Shown here piece by piece: positions 10,537-18,733 of a DNA stretch of 64,000 bases. A program made the translations under genes and the position numbers. The notes beneath the pieces are model-generated. The model was not told the origin of the DNA. It was given only the letters and a program-made list of their open reading frames with translations, and made no database searches. This DNA is from Prado023 sp963753075. Its GTDB lineage: Bacteria > Actinomycetota > Actinomycetes > S36-B12 > CAIYMF01. Within the stretch, counting starts at the first letter, position 1; each line of letters starts with the position of its first letter. Location: positions 372,001 through 436,000 of the forward strand of contig CAVWAR010000017.1 in the NCBI GenBank assembly GCA_963753075.1, read 5' to 3'.

Positions 10537-11343
10537 ATGGCAGCCGATGAGCAGGACCTCCCCGACGTGGCCAACGAGCCCGACGTCTCCGGACCCGTAG
10601 CGGTCGCGGACCCGGATGGTCCGGAGGGTGACTACCACCAGAGCTCCCTGTGGCGCTGGAGCGGGCCAGCGAGTCTGGTCGGCGGGGCGATGTTCGCCGT
10701 GCTCGGCTGGATGTTCGTCGCCGGTGCGATCGCCCAGGCCGACGAGGACTCACTTGCCAACGCCCGCCCTGCTGACCTCGTCCAGATCCTCGACAGCCTC
10801 GACGCCGAGAACGACCAGCTGGAGCAGGAACTGCGGCAGTTGACCGCCGAGGAGGAGTCCCTGACGTCCGGGAGCAGGGCCGAGGCCCTCGAGCAGGCCC
10901 GCGCCCGGGAGGCGTCGCTGGAGGTGCTGGCCGGCACCACCAACGTCCGCGGCTCAGGTGTGCGGATCGTGATCCGCGACGGCGTCGGAGGCGTTGACGC
11001 GGCCACGATGCTTGAGACCGTCCAGGAGCTGCGGGATGCCGGCGCGGAGAGCATCGAGGTGGCCGAGCGCCGTGTCGTGGTGAGCACCTGGTTCGGCGAC
11101 CAGCCGGACTCCGAGCGTCCCGGCGTGCTGATCTCAGGGGACTTCCGACCCTCTCCGTACACGATCCTGGCGATCGGCGATCCGGAGACCCTGGCGACCG
11201 CAATGGAGATCCCCGGTGGAGTCGCCGACATCGTGCGCACAGCCGGGGCAGTGTTCGAGATGGACCGCCGCGAATCGCTGGACATCACCTCGACAGTCCC
11301 ACTGATCACCCCCGAGTACGCTGAACCCGTGGAGCCGGGCTGA
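10537..11343 (+). CDS. DUF881 family membrane-anchored protein (second copy)
   Basis: 268 residues with the same plan as the gene at 9333: acidic N-terminus, one helix (GGAMFAVLGWMFVAGAIAQA, about 48-67), coiled coil rich in Glu and Gln (LDAENDQLEQELRQLTAEEE) and the DUF881 core (VRGSGVRIVIRDGV, ELRDAGAESIEVAERRVVVS). The two copies are clearly diverged. It matches Rv1825. A partner role with the small basic protein is inferred from constant co-occurrence only. Confidence 0.85.
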   Translation: MAADEQDLPDVANEPDVSGPVAVADPDGPEGDYHQSSLWRWSGPASLVGGAMFAVLGWMFVAGAIAQADEDSLANARPADLVQILDSLDAENDQLEQELRQLTAEEESLTSGSRAEALEQARAREASLEVLAGTTNVRGSGVRIVIRDGVGGVDAATMLETVQELRDAGAESIEVAERRVVVSTWFGDQPDSERPGVLISGDFRPSPYTILAIGDPETLATAMEIPGGVADIVRTAGAVFEMDRRESLDITSTVPLITPEYAEPVEPG

Positions 11344-11400
11344 GCCGAGCGACCTGTCAGTTCGTCCACTGACCCAGCCCGCGCATCCGATGGAGGAGCT

Positions 11401-11790
11401 ATGTACCCCGACGACCTGCGCTACACCTCTGAGCATGAGTGGATCCGTCGGACCAGCCCGACCACTCTTCGCTTCGGGATCACCTCCTTCGCGGCGGAGT
11501 CCCTCGGCGACGTCGTCTTCGTGTCGCTGCCGGTGGTGGCGGGGTCGCTGGTGGCAGGGGAGTCGTGCGGCGAGGTGGAGTCGACCAAGTCGGTCAGCGA
11601 CCTGTATGTCCCGGTGTCAGGGATCGTCGCGGCTGTCAACGACGCGCTGGAGGGTGAGCCTGAGCGGGTCAATGCGGACCCGTACGGCCAGGGCTGGATG
11701 GTCGACGTGGAGTGCGCCAGCGCGGAGGCCGCCGACGCCGCCTTCAGGGATCTGCTCACGGCCGAGCAGTACGCCGCCGGCCTGGGGTAG
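11401..11790 (+). CDS. gcvH: Glycine cleavage system H protein
   Basis: Carries the aminomethyl group on a lipoyl arm between the P, T and L proteins of the glycine cleavage complex. 129 residues, the usual size. The lipoylated lysine is Lys63 in GEVESTKSVSDLY. GGAGGAGC directly before ATG 11401 is a strong ribosome site. In this order gcvH is separated from gcvP by four regulatory genes, as in mycobacteria; gcvT is not in the window. Confidence 0.95.
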   Translation: MYPDDLRYTSEHEWIRRTSPTTLRFGITSFAAESLGDVVFVSLPVVAGSLVAGESCGEVESTKSVSDLYVPVSGIVAAVNDALEGEPERVNADPYGQGWMVDVECASAEAADAAFRDLLTAEQYAAGLG

Positions 11791-11823
11791 TCCAGGGGTT
11801 GACCTGGGGCGTGTGCTGTCCGA

Positions 11824-11829
11824 TAGGTT
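11824..11829 (+). promoter_or_regulatory. -10 box TAGGTT upstream of the FHA gene
   Basis: TAGGTT fits TANNNT and would start transcription near 11837, at the edge of the dyad at 11840-11860. No clear -35. Confidence 0.4.
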
Positions 11830-11839
11830 TGCCCCGATG

Positions 11840-11860
11840 TGAACCTAGACCTCAGGTTCA
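11840..11860. promoter_or_regulatory. 21-base dyad TGAACCT-N7-AGGTTCA, possible MerR operator
   Basis: Perfect 7-base arms with a 7-base spacer (AGACCTC) lie at the likely transcript start of the FHA gene, two genes ahead of a MerR-type regulator. MerR proteins bind dyads of about this size. An alternative is a small leader hairpin. Confidence 0.4.
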
Positions 11861-11900
11861 GGCTCCTGGGGTGGGTCTTCGTGGTGAGGATGGAGACGAC

Positions 11901-12395
11901 GTGGGTCGTTCGTGCCCGAGCTGTGGCCAGGAGATGGCCGACCTCGCACGCTTCTGCAGCAACTGCGGGGCGCTGCTGGTCGATCTCAGCTCCGATGAGG
12001 AGGTGGAGTCGACCAGCAACCTCGACCTGCCGGTGTCAGGTACGGGCCCGCTGGGCGCAGTGAGCGCCGAGGGGGTGGGGTCCGTTGCGGTCGGCTCGGC
12101 CATGCTGATCGTGCGCCGCGGGCCCAGTGAGGGGACGTCCTTCGTGCTCGACTCGAACCTGGTCACGGTGGGGCGTTCGGACGACAGCGACGTCGTCCTC
12201 GACGATGTGACCGTCTCCAGGCGGCACGCGGAGTTCACCCGCGACGGCACGGGCTGGCAGCTCAGGGACGTCGGCAGCCTGAACGGCACCTACGTGAATC
12301 GGGAGCGGATCGAGACCATCACGCTCACCGGGGGCGACGAGGTCCAGCTCGGCAAGTACCGGTTCGTCTTCCTCCTTGGGGGTGGTCAGTCGTGA
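11901..12395 (+). CDS. Zinc-ribbon FHA-domain protein, GarA/OdhI-like
   Basis: 164 residues. The N-terminus is a zinc ribbon (CPSCGQEM then CSNCGALL, residues about 5-28). A middle acidic patch carries EVESTSNLD, and the FHA domain follows (LVTVGRSDDSDVVLDD, VSRRHAEFTRDG, SLNGTYVNRERIE; about 85-155). In mycobacteria and corynebacteria the GarA/OdhI counterpart controls 2-oxoglutarate dehydrogenase and glutamate enzymes and is switched by Ser/Thr kinase phosphorylation in an N-terminal ETTS-type motif. The EST/STS residues here are the likely equivalent. The zinc ribbon is not present in mycobacterial GarA. The start is GTG 11901, where the zinc ribbon begins; upstream frame is not protein-like. 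Confidence 0.85.
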   Translation: MGRSCPSCGQEMADLARFCSNCGALLVDLSSDEEVESTSNLDLPVSGTGPLGAVSAEGVGSVAVGSAMLIVRRGPSEGTSFVLDSNLVTVGRSDDSDVVLDDVTVSRRHAEFTRDGTGWQLRDVGSLNGTYVNRERIETITLTGGDEVQLGKYRFVFLLGGGQS

Positions 12396-13129
12396 GCACG
12401 GCTGCCGCATCCGATGGCCTGTTGAGCATCGGTGAGGTCCTGCACCTGCTCCGTTCGGACTTCCCGGACGTCAGCATCTCCAAGATCCGCTACCTGGAGG
12501 CCGAGAACCTGGTGGAGCCGGCGCGGACCCCCTCCGGCTACCGGAAGTTCACCCGCGCTGACGCCGAGCGGCTGCGCTATGTGCTGCGCATGCAGCGTGA
12601 CCACTACCTGCCCCTCAAGGTGATCCGTGAGCACCTGGACGCCATCGATCGAGGCCTGCAGCCGGCCCCCCTGACCGCCTCGGACACGGCCCCGCGGGCA
12701 CTCGTGGCGGCCGAGTCCTACCCCTCGCCCGAGGATCTCGTCGACGTGGGCCAGGATCTGCGGCTCTCGCGCAAGGAGTTGCTCGAGGAGAGTGGCATCA
12801 CCAACGAGGTGCTGCGTGAGCTCGAGTCGTTCGGGCTGGTCGGGCAGGCGCCCGGCACCTCGTACTACGACGCTGCGGCGCTCCAGGTGGCCCGGATCGC
12901 CGCACAGATGGCTCAGTTCGGGTACGGCCCGCGGCACCTGCGGCCGTTCCGGCTCGCCGCGGACCGGGAGCTGTCCCTGGTCGAACAGGTCGTGAAGCCG
13001 ATGGCCCGCGGTCGGCACGAGGACAGCGGGGCCAAGGCCGAGGAGGCCGCCCGGGCGATCGCCACACTGGCTATCCAGTTGCACGTCGCGCTGGTGAAGG
13101 CTGGGCTTCCGGGGACGCTCGGCCGCTGA
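12392..13129 (+). CDS. MerR family transcriptional regulator (Rv1828-like)
   Basis: 245 residues. The winged helix-turn-helix is at the N-terminus (SIGEVLHLLRSDFPDVSISKIRYLEAENLV, then RTPSGYRKFTRADAERLRYVLRMQ). A C-terminal region without the metal-binding cysteines of classical MerR follows. GTG 12392 overlaps the previous stop by four bases, coupling it to the GarA-like gene. The ligand is unknown; candidates for its sites are the dyads at 11840 and 13652. It matches the mycobacterial Rv1828 position. Confidence 0.87.
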   Translation: MSTAAASDGLLSIGEVLHLLRSDFPDVSISKIRYLEAENLVEPARTPSGYRKFTRADAERLRYVLRMQRDHYLPLKVIREHLDAIDRGLQPAPLTASDTAPRALVAAESYPSPEDLVDVGQDLRLSRKELLEESGITNEVLRELESFGLVGQAPGTSYYDAAALQVARIAAQMAQFGYGPRHLRPFRLAADRELSLVEQVVKPMARGRHEDSGAKAEEAARAIATLAIQLHVALVKAGLPGTLGR

Positions 13130-13156
13130 GCGATGGCTGGCCCGGCCCGGCGGGGC

Positions 13157-13162
13157 TAGTCT
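13157..13162 (+). promoter_or_regulatory. -10 box TAGTCT of the DUF151 gene (leaderless)
   Basis: TAGTCT ends seven bases before GTG 13170, so transcription should begin at the start codon. There is no ribosome site. Confidence 0.55.
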
Positions 13163-13169
13163 GAGCCGT

Positions 13170-13640
13170 GTGGATGGGTACGAGGCAGTCGAAGTCGTCG
13201 GGGTTCGGGTCGAGATGCCGTCGAACGCGCCGATCGTCCTGGTGCGGCCGATCAGCGGCGGGGTCCTGGTGCCGATCTGGATCGGACCCAATGAGGCGGC
13301 GGCCATCGCGATGGCCCAGCAGGGTGTGGCGGCGCCGCGACCGCTGACCCATGACCTGTTCATCGCGACCCTCCTCGAGCTGGAGGCCCCCCTGCGCTCC
13401 GTGCGGATCACGCACCTCGACGAGGGGGTCTTCTACGCAGAGCTCGACTTCGACTCCGGGAAGGTCGATGCCCGCCCCTCGGACGCGATCGCCCTGGCGC
13501 TGCGCGCGAGCGTGCCGATCCTGGTCGCTGACGAGGTGCTCTCTGAGGCCGGGGTCGCCCCGGAGCCGGCGGAGGAGGCCGACGAGGTGGAACAGTTCCG
13601 GGAGTTCCTCGACACCGTGACCCCGCAGGACTTCCAGTAG
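13170..13640 (+). CDS. Bifunctional nuclease family protein (DUF151)
   Basis: 156 residues. The DUF151 domain fills residues 5-130 (VVGVRVEMPSNAPIVLVRP, LPIWIG-like VPIWIGPNEAAAIA, RPLTHDLF, DARPSDAIALALR), followed by a UVR-like acidic tail. Plant members cut DNA and RNA, which gave the family its name; the role in actinobacteria is not settled. It sits between two MerR genes as in Rv1829. A 12-base inverted repeat follows the stop. Confidence 0.87.
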   Translation: MDGYEAVEVVGVRVEMPSNAPIVLVRPISGGVLVPIWIGPNEAAAIAMAQQGVAAPRPLTHDLFIATLLELEAPLRSVRITHLDEGVFYAELDFDSGKVDARPSDAIALALRASVPILVADEVLSEAGVAPEPAEEADEVEQFREFLDTVTPQDFQ

Positions 13641-13651
13641 TCGTAGCGCTG

Positions 13652-13678
13652 GTCTCACCCTCAACCTGAGGGTGAGAC
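13652..13678. terminator. Perfect 12-base inverted repeat with 3-base loop
   Basis: GTCTCACCCTCA (13652-13663) pairs with TGAGGGTGAGAC (13667-13678). It lies 12 bases after the DUF151 stop and about 30 bases ahead of the next -35 box. It can be a terminator, but no T run follows, and its centre CCTCAACCTGAGG recalls the ACCTCA elements of the neighbouring promoters, so an operator is equally possible. Confidence 0.55.
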
Positions 13679-13707
13679 TTCTAACCGGCGTGTCGGGGTG
13701 AGTGGCG

Positions 13708-13736
13708 TTGACCTCAAGGCGTCCGGGCCCTAGTTT
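13708..13736 (+). promoter_or_regulatory. Promoter TTGACC-N17-TAGTTT of the second MerR gene
   Basis: -35 TTGACC (13708-13713) and -10 TAGTTT (13731-13736) are separated by 17 bases, the best two-part promoter in the window. The -35 overlaps GACCTCAAGG, similar to half of the nearby dyads. Confidence 0.65.
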
Positions 13737-13803
13737 CAAGACAGGAATTCCGCCGGTGTAACTACGCCGACACAACTTGCCGAGCAACCGGAGGCCAGCG
13801 CAG

Positions 13804-14367
13804 ATGTCACCCGAGGGCACGGGACAGCCGCACGAGGTCCAGGGGGCGCTGTTCGACGTCCCGGAGAGCACGCTTCCCGAAGGGGTCGGGTTTCGCGGTC
13901 CCGTGGCCTGCTCGGCCGCCGAGATCACCTACCGCCAGCTCGACTACTGGGCACGTACCGGCCTGGTCCAGCCCTCGATCCGTCCGGCGACCGGCTCCGG
14001 GACCCAGCGTCTGTACAGCTTCCGCGACATCCTCGTGCTCAAGGTGGTCAAACGGCTCCTGGACACCGGTGTCTCGCTGCAGAACATCCGCACCGCCGTC
14101 GGGCACCTGCGCGCCAGGGGCGTCGAGGACCTGGCGACCCTGACGCTGATGAGCGACGGGGCCAGCGTGTACGAGTGCACCAGTGAGGACGAGGTCATCG
14201 ACCTCGTTCGCGGCGGCCAGGGCGTCTTCGGGATCGCCGTGGGCAAGGTGTGGCGCGAGGTCGAGGGAACGTTGTCCGCACTGCCCGCGGAGCGCACCGT
14301 CGGCGTGGCGACGACCACCGCCGATGATGAGTTGGCCGAGCGTCGGCGCAAGCGTCAGACCGGCTGA
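13804..14367 (+). CDS. MerR family transcriptional regulator (Rv1830-like)
   Basis: 187 residues. The helix-turn-helix is near the N-terminus (SAAEITYRQLDYWARTGLVQPSIRP, then LYSFRDILVLKVVKRLLDTGVS). The C-terminus is Ala/Arg rich without cysteine ligands. I chose ATG 13804 since CCGGAGG lies 8-14 bases upstream; a TTG at 13777 in frame is less likely. It matches the second MerR of the mycobacterial gcv block. With the first MerR it probably tunes this locus or cell growth, but targets are unknown. Confidence 0.86.
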   Translation: MSPEGTGQPHEVQGALFDVPESTLPEGVGFRGPVACSAAEITYRQLDYWARTGLVQPSIRPATGSGTQRLYSFRDILVLKVVKRLLDTGVSLQNIRTAVGHLRARGVEDLATLTLMSDGASVYECTSEDEVIDLVRGGQGVFGIAVGKVWREVEGTLSALPAERTVGVATTTADDELAERRRKRQTG

Positions 14368-14455
14368 GCCCAGCGCCTGCGACGGGTGCCCGGTCAGCTG
14401 CCGGTTGCCGCCCGACCCGTGAGGGTCGTGGTCCCCGCGGTGCACCAGGCGCGAC

Positions 14456-14461
14456 TATCGT
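14456..14461 (+). promoter_or_regulatory. -10 box TATCGT of gcvP (leaderless)
   Basis: TATCGT ends six bases before GTG 14468. The lack of any leader argues against a glycine riboswitch on this gene. Confidence 0.5.
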
Positions 14462-14467
14462 GGGCGC

Positions 14468-17368
14468 GTGCAGATCCCCGTGCCGCGCCCGGACCCGTTC
14501 GCCGACCGTCACATCGGTCCTGATCCGCAGGACGTGCAGCTGATGCTGGACGCGGTTGGACACCCGGACCTCGAGTCGCTGTCCAAGGCCGCGATCCCGG
14601 CGACGATCGCCTGGAGTGAGGGACTGGACCTGCCCCCGACGCTCACTGAGGAGCAGGCCACCGATGCCCTTCGGCGGTTGGCCGCGGCCAACACTGTCGG
14701 CGTCTCGATGATCGGGTTGGGCTATCACGACACAATCACGCCCGCGGTGATCCGCCGCAACGTGCTCGAGGCGCCCGGCTGGTACACGGCATACACCCCC
14801 TACCAGCCGGAGATCTCCCAGGGGCGCCTCGAGGCGCTGCTGAACTTCCAGACCATGGTGTCGGACCTGACCGGCCTCCCGGTCGCCAACGCATCGATGC
14901 TCGACGAGCCGACCGCGGCCGCCGAGGCGATGACCCTGCTGCACCGGGTGGATCGCACCGGTTCCATGACCTTCGTGGTGGATGCCGACACCCATCCGCA
15001 GACACTGGCTGTGCTGGCGACGCGCGCAGCCCCCGTGGGGATCGTGCTCGACGTCCGCGATGTGGGCGCCGGGCTGCCCGACGGTGGGTACTTCGGGGTG
15101 CTCGTCAGTGCCCCGAGCTCGACGGGCCTGGTCCGGGACACGGCGCAGATGGCTGCCGTGGCTGAGTCGGTGCACGCCGCAGGGGCCGGTCTTGTGGTCG
15201 CCGCAGACCTCCTGAGCCTGTGCCTGCTCACGCCGCCGGGGGAGTACGGGGCCGACATCGTCGTCAGCTCTGCCCAGCGGTTCGGGGTTCCGATGGGGTT
15301 CGGCGGACCACATGCCGGCGTGATGGCCGTCCGCACGGGCCTGGAGCGCCAACTGCCCGGCAGGCTGGTCGGGGTGTCGGTGGACTCCGCGGGTCGGCCT
15401 GCCTACCGGCTGGCACTGCAGACCCGCGAGCAGCACATCCGGCGCGAGCGGGCCACAAGCAACATCTGCACCGCACAGGTCCTGCTGGCAGTGATCGCCG
15501 GACTGTACGCGGCCTACCACGGCCCGGATGGGCTGCGCCGGATCGCCGAACGGGTCCACGGGCACGCGGCCGGGCTGGCCGACATGCTCACCGCCGATGG
15601 GGTGACCCTCGCGCACCGGACCTTCTTCGACACCGTCGTCGCGGTGCTGCCCGGCCGGGCAGCGCACGTCGTGGCGGCAGCGGCCGAGCAGGGCATCAGC
15701 CTCCGCCTGGTGGACCCCGATCGGGTCGGGATCACGACCGACGAGGTCACGGGCGAGGGTGACCTGGTCGCCGTGCGGTCGGCGCTCCGGGCCGGCGGCG
15801 GGGAGGTCGGCCCCGATGCAGGCCCCGACGCCGGGCCGGTGCACCGGGACCACGCACTGCCCGCGGGGTCGCTGCGGACGTCGGAGTACCTGACCCACCC
15901 GGTCTTCCATGACCACCGCAGCGAGACGGAGATGCTGCGCTACGTGCGCCGACTGGCCGGGTACGACGTGGCTCTGGACCGTTCGATGATCCCCCTTGGC
16001 TCGTGCACCATGAAGCTCAACGCAACCACCGAGATGGAGCCGATCAGCTGGCCGGGATTCGCCTCCATGCACCCGTTCGCCGACCGCGACCAGACCCGTG
16101 GGTACACCGAGCTCATCGCCGACCTCGAGGGGCTCCTGGCCGAGCTCACCGGCTACGACGCGGTGAGCGTGCAGCCGAATGCCGGGTCTCAGGGGGAGTT
16201 CGCGGGCCTGCTCGCGATCAGGGCGTGGCTGGACGCGCAGGGCGAGACTGAGCGCGACGTCTGCCTGATCCCGTCGTCGGCGCACGGCACCAACGCCGCA
16301 TCCGCGGTCATGGCGGGGCTGCGTGTTGTGGTCGTCGCGTGCGACGAGGCCGGCAACGTGAGCGTCGAGTCACTGCGCGCTGCGCTCGACGCGAACGCCG
16401 GACGGGTCGCGGCGCTGATGATCACCTACCCCTCGACGCACGGTGTCTACGAGCCGGAGGTGGCAGACCTGTGCGCGATGGTCCATGACGCCGGGGGACA
16501 GGTCTATGTCGACGGCGCCAACCTCAACGCACTGGTCGGTCTGGCGAAGCCTGGCCGGTTCGGCGCCGACGTCTCGCACCTGAACCTGCACAAGACGTTC
16601 TGCATCCCGCACGGCGGCGGTGGCCCGGGGGTGGGCCCGGTCGGGGTCCGGGCGCACCTCGCGCCCTACCTGCCGGGGCACCCGCTGCGGCCCGAGAGCG
16701 GTCCCGTGGGGCGAGGCTTCCCAGACGGCCGCGTGGGCCCTGTCAGTGGTGCGCCCTGGGGCAGCGCCGGCATCCTGCCGATCTCCTGGGCATACATCCG
16801 GATGATGGGCGCCCAGGGGCTCACGCGTGCCACCCAGGTGGCTGTGCTGTCCGCCAACTACATCGCCCACCGGCTGGCTGAGGCCTACCCGGTGCTCTAC
16901 ACCGGGCCGGGCGGTCTGGTGGCCCACGAGTGCGTCCTCGACCTGCGCGGTATCACCAAGCGCAGTGGGGTAACGGTCGATGATGTCGCCAAGCGGCTCA
17001 TCGACTACGGCTTCCACGCGCCAACCATGAGCTTCCCGGTGGCCGGCACGCTCATGGTCGAGCCGACCGAGAGTGAATCACTGGCCGAGCTCGACCGGTT
17101 CTGCGCGGCGATGCTCGCCATCCATGCCGAGATCGAGCAGGTCGAGTCAGGTGCGGTCCCACTGGCCGACAGTGCGCTGCGACACGCCCCGCACACGGCC
17201 CAGAGCCTCGTCGGCGAGTGGGACCACCCGTACACGCGCGAGCAGGCGGTGTTCCCGGTCCCGGACCTGGTCAGCGACAAGTACTGGGCGCCGGTCGGCC
17301 GGATCGACGGAGCCTACGGGGACCGGAACCTGGTCTGCTCGTGTGTCCCCGTCGCCGACTACGCCTGA
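14468..17368 (+). CDS. gcvP: Glycine dehydrogenase (decarboxylating), P protein
   Basis: PLP enzyme that decarboxylates glycine and loads the aminomethyl group onto GcvH. 966 residues, the length of the single-chain P protein. The N half has DRHIGPDPQDVQLML at the start and the C half carries the PLP lysine (about Lys709) in HLNLHKTFCIPHGGGG and the GSCTMKLNA block near 520. The start GTG 14468 comes six bases after a -10 box, so it is probably leaderless. It has its own promoter, while gcvH is about 3 kb upstream behind regulators. Confidence 0.95.
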   Translation: MQIPVPRPDPFADRHIGPDPQDVQLMLDAVGHPDLESLSKAAIPATIAWSEGLDLPPTLTEEQATDALRRLAAANTVGVSMIGLGYHDTITPAVIRRNVLEAPGWYTAYTPYQPEISQGRLEALLNFQTMVSDLTGLPVANASMLDEPTAAAEAMTLLHRVDRTGSMTFVVDADTHPQTLAVLATRAAPVGIVLDVRDVGAGLPDGGYFGVLVSAPSSTGLVRDTAQMAAVAESVHAAGAGLVVAADLLSLCLLTPPGEYGADIVVSSAQRFGVPMGFGGPHAGVMAVRTGLERQLPGRLVGVSVDSAGRPAYRLALQTREQHIRRERATSNICTAQVLLAVIAGLYAAYHGPDGLRRIAERVHGHAAGLADMLTADGVTLAHRTFFDTVVAVLPGRAAHVVAAAAEQGISLRLVDPDRVGITTDEVTGEGDLVAVRSALRAGGGEVGPDAGPDAGPVHRDHALPAGSLRTSEYLTHPVFHDHRSETEMLRYVRRLAGYDVALDRSMIPLGSCTMKLNATTEMEPISWPGFASMHPFADRDQTRGYTELIADLEGLLAELTGYDAVSVQPNAGSQGEFAGLLAIRAWLDAQGETERDVCLIPSSAHGTNAASAVMAGLRVVVVACDEAGNVSVESLRAALDANAGRVAALMITYPSTHGVYEPEVADLCAMVHDAGGQVYVDGANLNALVGLAKPGRFGADVSHLNLHKTFCIPHGGGGPGVGPVGVRAHLAPYLPGHPLRPESGPVGRGFPDGRVGPVSGAPWGSAGILPISWAYIRMMGAQGLTRATQVAVLSANYIAHRLAEAYPVLYTGPGGLVAHECVLDLRGITKRSGVTVDDVAKRLIDYGFHAPTMSFPVAGTLMVEPTESESLAELDRFCAAMLAIHAEIEQVESGAVPLADSALRHAPHTAQSLVGEWDHPYTREQAVFPVPDLVSDKYWAPVGRIDGAYGDRNLVCSCVPVADYA

Positions 17369-17436
17369 CTGCCGATGCCTGATGCCAATGGCCGGGTGGC
17401 TGGGCGCCCGGACGCACTGCCGGGGCCGGCGGCGTG

Positions 17437-18033
17437 TCAGGTCCGGCCCTCGGTCTCCTGGACCTCGAACAGGACATCCTGAACCGACCGTGACGCCGTG
17501 GGCTCGTCCGGGGCTGAGTCTGCACCTGAGGTTGAGGGTTCCATCCAGAGGGCGTGCAGGACGGGGAAGCCCGCCGCTCGGACCGCCTCGACCACGGCGG
17601 CATCGTCATCGACGAAGGCCTCGATCCGGAAGTGCCGGCTCAGCCGGCGCAGCGTGGCCACCTTGGTGATCCGCGCAGGCCGCCGATCGGTGTCAGCGCG
17701 CATGAAGAGGTCCCCGGCCGGCAAGCCCTGGTCGGCGAGCCAGGTCACGGTCGCGTCCCGGCACCGCTCCGGACGGCCGGTGAGGTACATGACCACGTGG
17801 CCGGCCAGGTCCGCGGCGCTCACGGCCCCGAGCCCCTCGTCGAGGGGAGGGTCCTGCGTGGCGCCAGCGAAGAACGCCTCCCAGTCCTTGGGCCGCGACC
17901 GCACGTGGTGCAGTCGGTGCCGGACGTCGGCCAGCACCCCGTCGATGTCGAAGACCGCAGCGGTGGGTCGCCGGTCGCCGGGTGCCACCTGGGCCGTACC
18001 GGCATCTGTGGGGTCGGGCTGAGGATCGGCCAT
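17437..18033 (-). CDS. HAD-superfamily phosphatase-like protein
   Basis: 198 residues, cytosolic. HAD motif I is AVFDIDGVLADVRHR (residues about 26-40, nucleophile Asp), motif II is VVMYLTGRPERCRD, and the acidic motif IV is FVDDDAAVVEAV. This arrangement resembles the phosphatase half of polynucleotide kinase-phosphatase and similar small HAD proteins; substrate unknown. ATG 18033 is preceded by a TAGCGT box six bases upstream, so leaderless. It converges on gcvP and diverges from the thioesterase-like gene. The C-terminal 40 residues are low complexity (Ser/Ala/Asp/Glu). Confidence 0.75.
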   Translation of the reverse strand: MADPQPDPTDAGTAQVAPGDRRPTAAVFDIDGVLADVRHRLHHVRSRPKDWEAFFAGATQDPPLDEGLGAVSAADLAGHVVMYLTGRPERCRDATVTWLADQGLPAGDLFMRADTDRRPARITKVATLRRLSRHFRIEAFVDDDAAVVEAVRAAGFPVLHALWMEPSTSGADSAPDEPTASRSVQDVLFEVQETEGRT

Positions 18034-18039
18034 GCGTGG

Positions 18040-18045
18040 ACGCTA
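18040..18045 (-). promoter_or_regulatory. -10 box TAGCGT of the HAD gene (leaderless)
   Basis: On the minus strand TAGCGT ends six bases before ATG 18033. Confidence 0.5.
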
Positions 18046-18150
18046 CCTCGCTGGCCCGGCGCCCGCTGGGAGCACAGGACCCGGGAGCGGATCCGACGTG
18101 CGGCGTCGGTGGGGTGGGGGACCGGTCGGCACCAGATGCAGGATGCTCGA

Positions 18151-18156
18151 TAGCCT
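18151..18156 (+). promoter_or_regulatory. -10 box TAGCCT of the thioesterase-like gene (leaderless)
   Basis: TAGCCT ends seven bases before ATG 18164; no ribosome site between them. Confidence 0.55.
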
Positions 18157-18163
18157 CGCGGGC

Positions 18164-18613
18164 ATGGACTTCAAGACCCTTGTTGCGCAGATGCCCACCG
18201 CCGTCCCGATGGTGGGGACCCTCGGCATCGAGTTCCTCGAGCTGGCGCCCCAGCGAGTCGTGCTCCGGCTGCCGGACCGACCGGAGTACCGCAACCACGT
18301 CGGCGGTCCGCACGCCGGCGCGATGTTCTCCCTCGCGGAGACCGCCACCGGGGCCATCGTGCTCGGGAACTTCGGCATGCATCTGGACCGGGCGACACCG
18401 TTCCCCGTGGACGCCAGCATCACGTTCAAGAAGGTGGCCATGGGGTCGTTGTACGCCGAGGCCCTGATGCACGACACCCCGGAGTCGATCCTCGCCACGC
18501 TGGATGCCGGCGAACGCCCGGAGTTCGCGATCGACGTCACCCTTGCCACGGAGGACTGGACCGTGACCGGCGAGGCCAGGTTCGTCTGGACCCTGAAGCC
18601 AGTCCGCAACTAG
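18164..18613 (+). CDS. Hotdog-fold thioesterase-like protein (DUF4442/PaaI type)
   Basis: 149 residues. The hotdog core shows EYRNHVGGPHAGAMFSLAETATGAI, typical of the PaaI/DUF4442 group where an Asn/His/Gly loop and an acidic residue act on acyl-CoA. No membrane segment. The ORF is open back to 18032, but ATG 18164 sits where conservation begins and has a -10 box exactly seven bases before it. Substrate unknown. It is single-gene and ends in a strong bidirectional hairpin. Confidence 0.8.
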   Translation: MDFKTLVAQMPTAVPMVGTLGIEFLELAPQRVVLRLPDRPEYRNHVGGPHAGAMFSLAETATGAIVLGNFGMHLDRATPFPVDASITFKKVAMGSLYAEALMHDTPESILATLDAGERPEFAIDVTLATEDWTVTGEARFVWTLKPVRN

Positions 18614-18621
18614 CCCCCACC

Positions 18622-18656
18622 ACCGCACCGAGCCCCACCGCACCGAGCCCCACCGC
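18622..18656. repeat. 15-base tandem repeat, about 2.3 copies
   Basis: The unit ACCGCACCGAGCCCC occurs at 18622-18636 and 18637-18651, with a third partial copy to 18656, just after the thioesterase stop. No function seen. Confidence 0.8.
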
Positions 18657-18670
18657 TCACCCTCCCCAGT

Positions 18671-18708
18671 TGCGTTCGCCCTCGGGGGATTCGGGGAGGG
18701 CGAACGCA
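18671..18708. terminator. Bidirectional hairpin between convergent genes
   Basis: TGCGTTCGCCCTC (18671-18683) pairs with GAGGGCGAACGCA (18696-18708), a 13-base perfect stem with a 12-base loop. GAGGGCGAACGCA is repeated once more from 18716, allowing an alternative longer fold. It lies between two converging genes. Confidence 0.8.
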
Positions 18709-18733
18709 CCAACGGAGGGCGAACGCAGGGGGG

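Noticed and set aside
14368..14467. Glycine riboswitch ahead of gcvP, or ahead of gcvH
   Set aside because: gcvP appears leaderless and the gcvH gap is only 57 bases; no paired glycine aptamer pattern is seen.
14195..16285. 696-residue minus-strand open frame
   Set aside because: Antisense shadow of gcvP, a common artefact in high-GC DNA.
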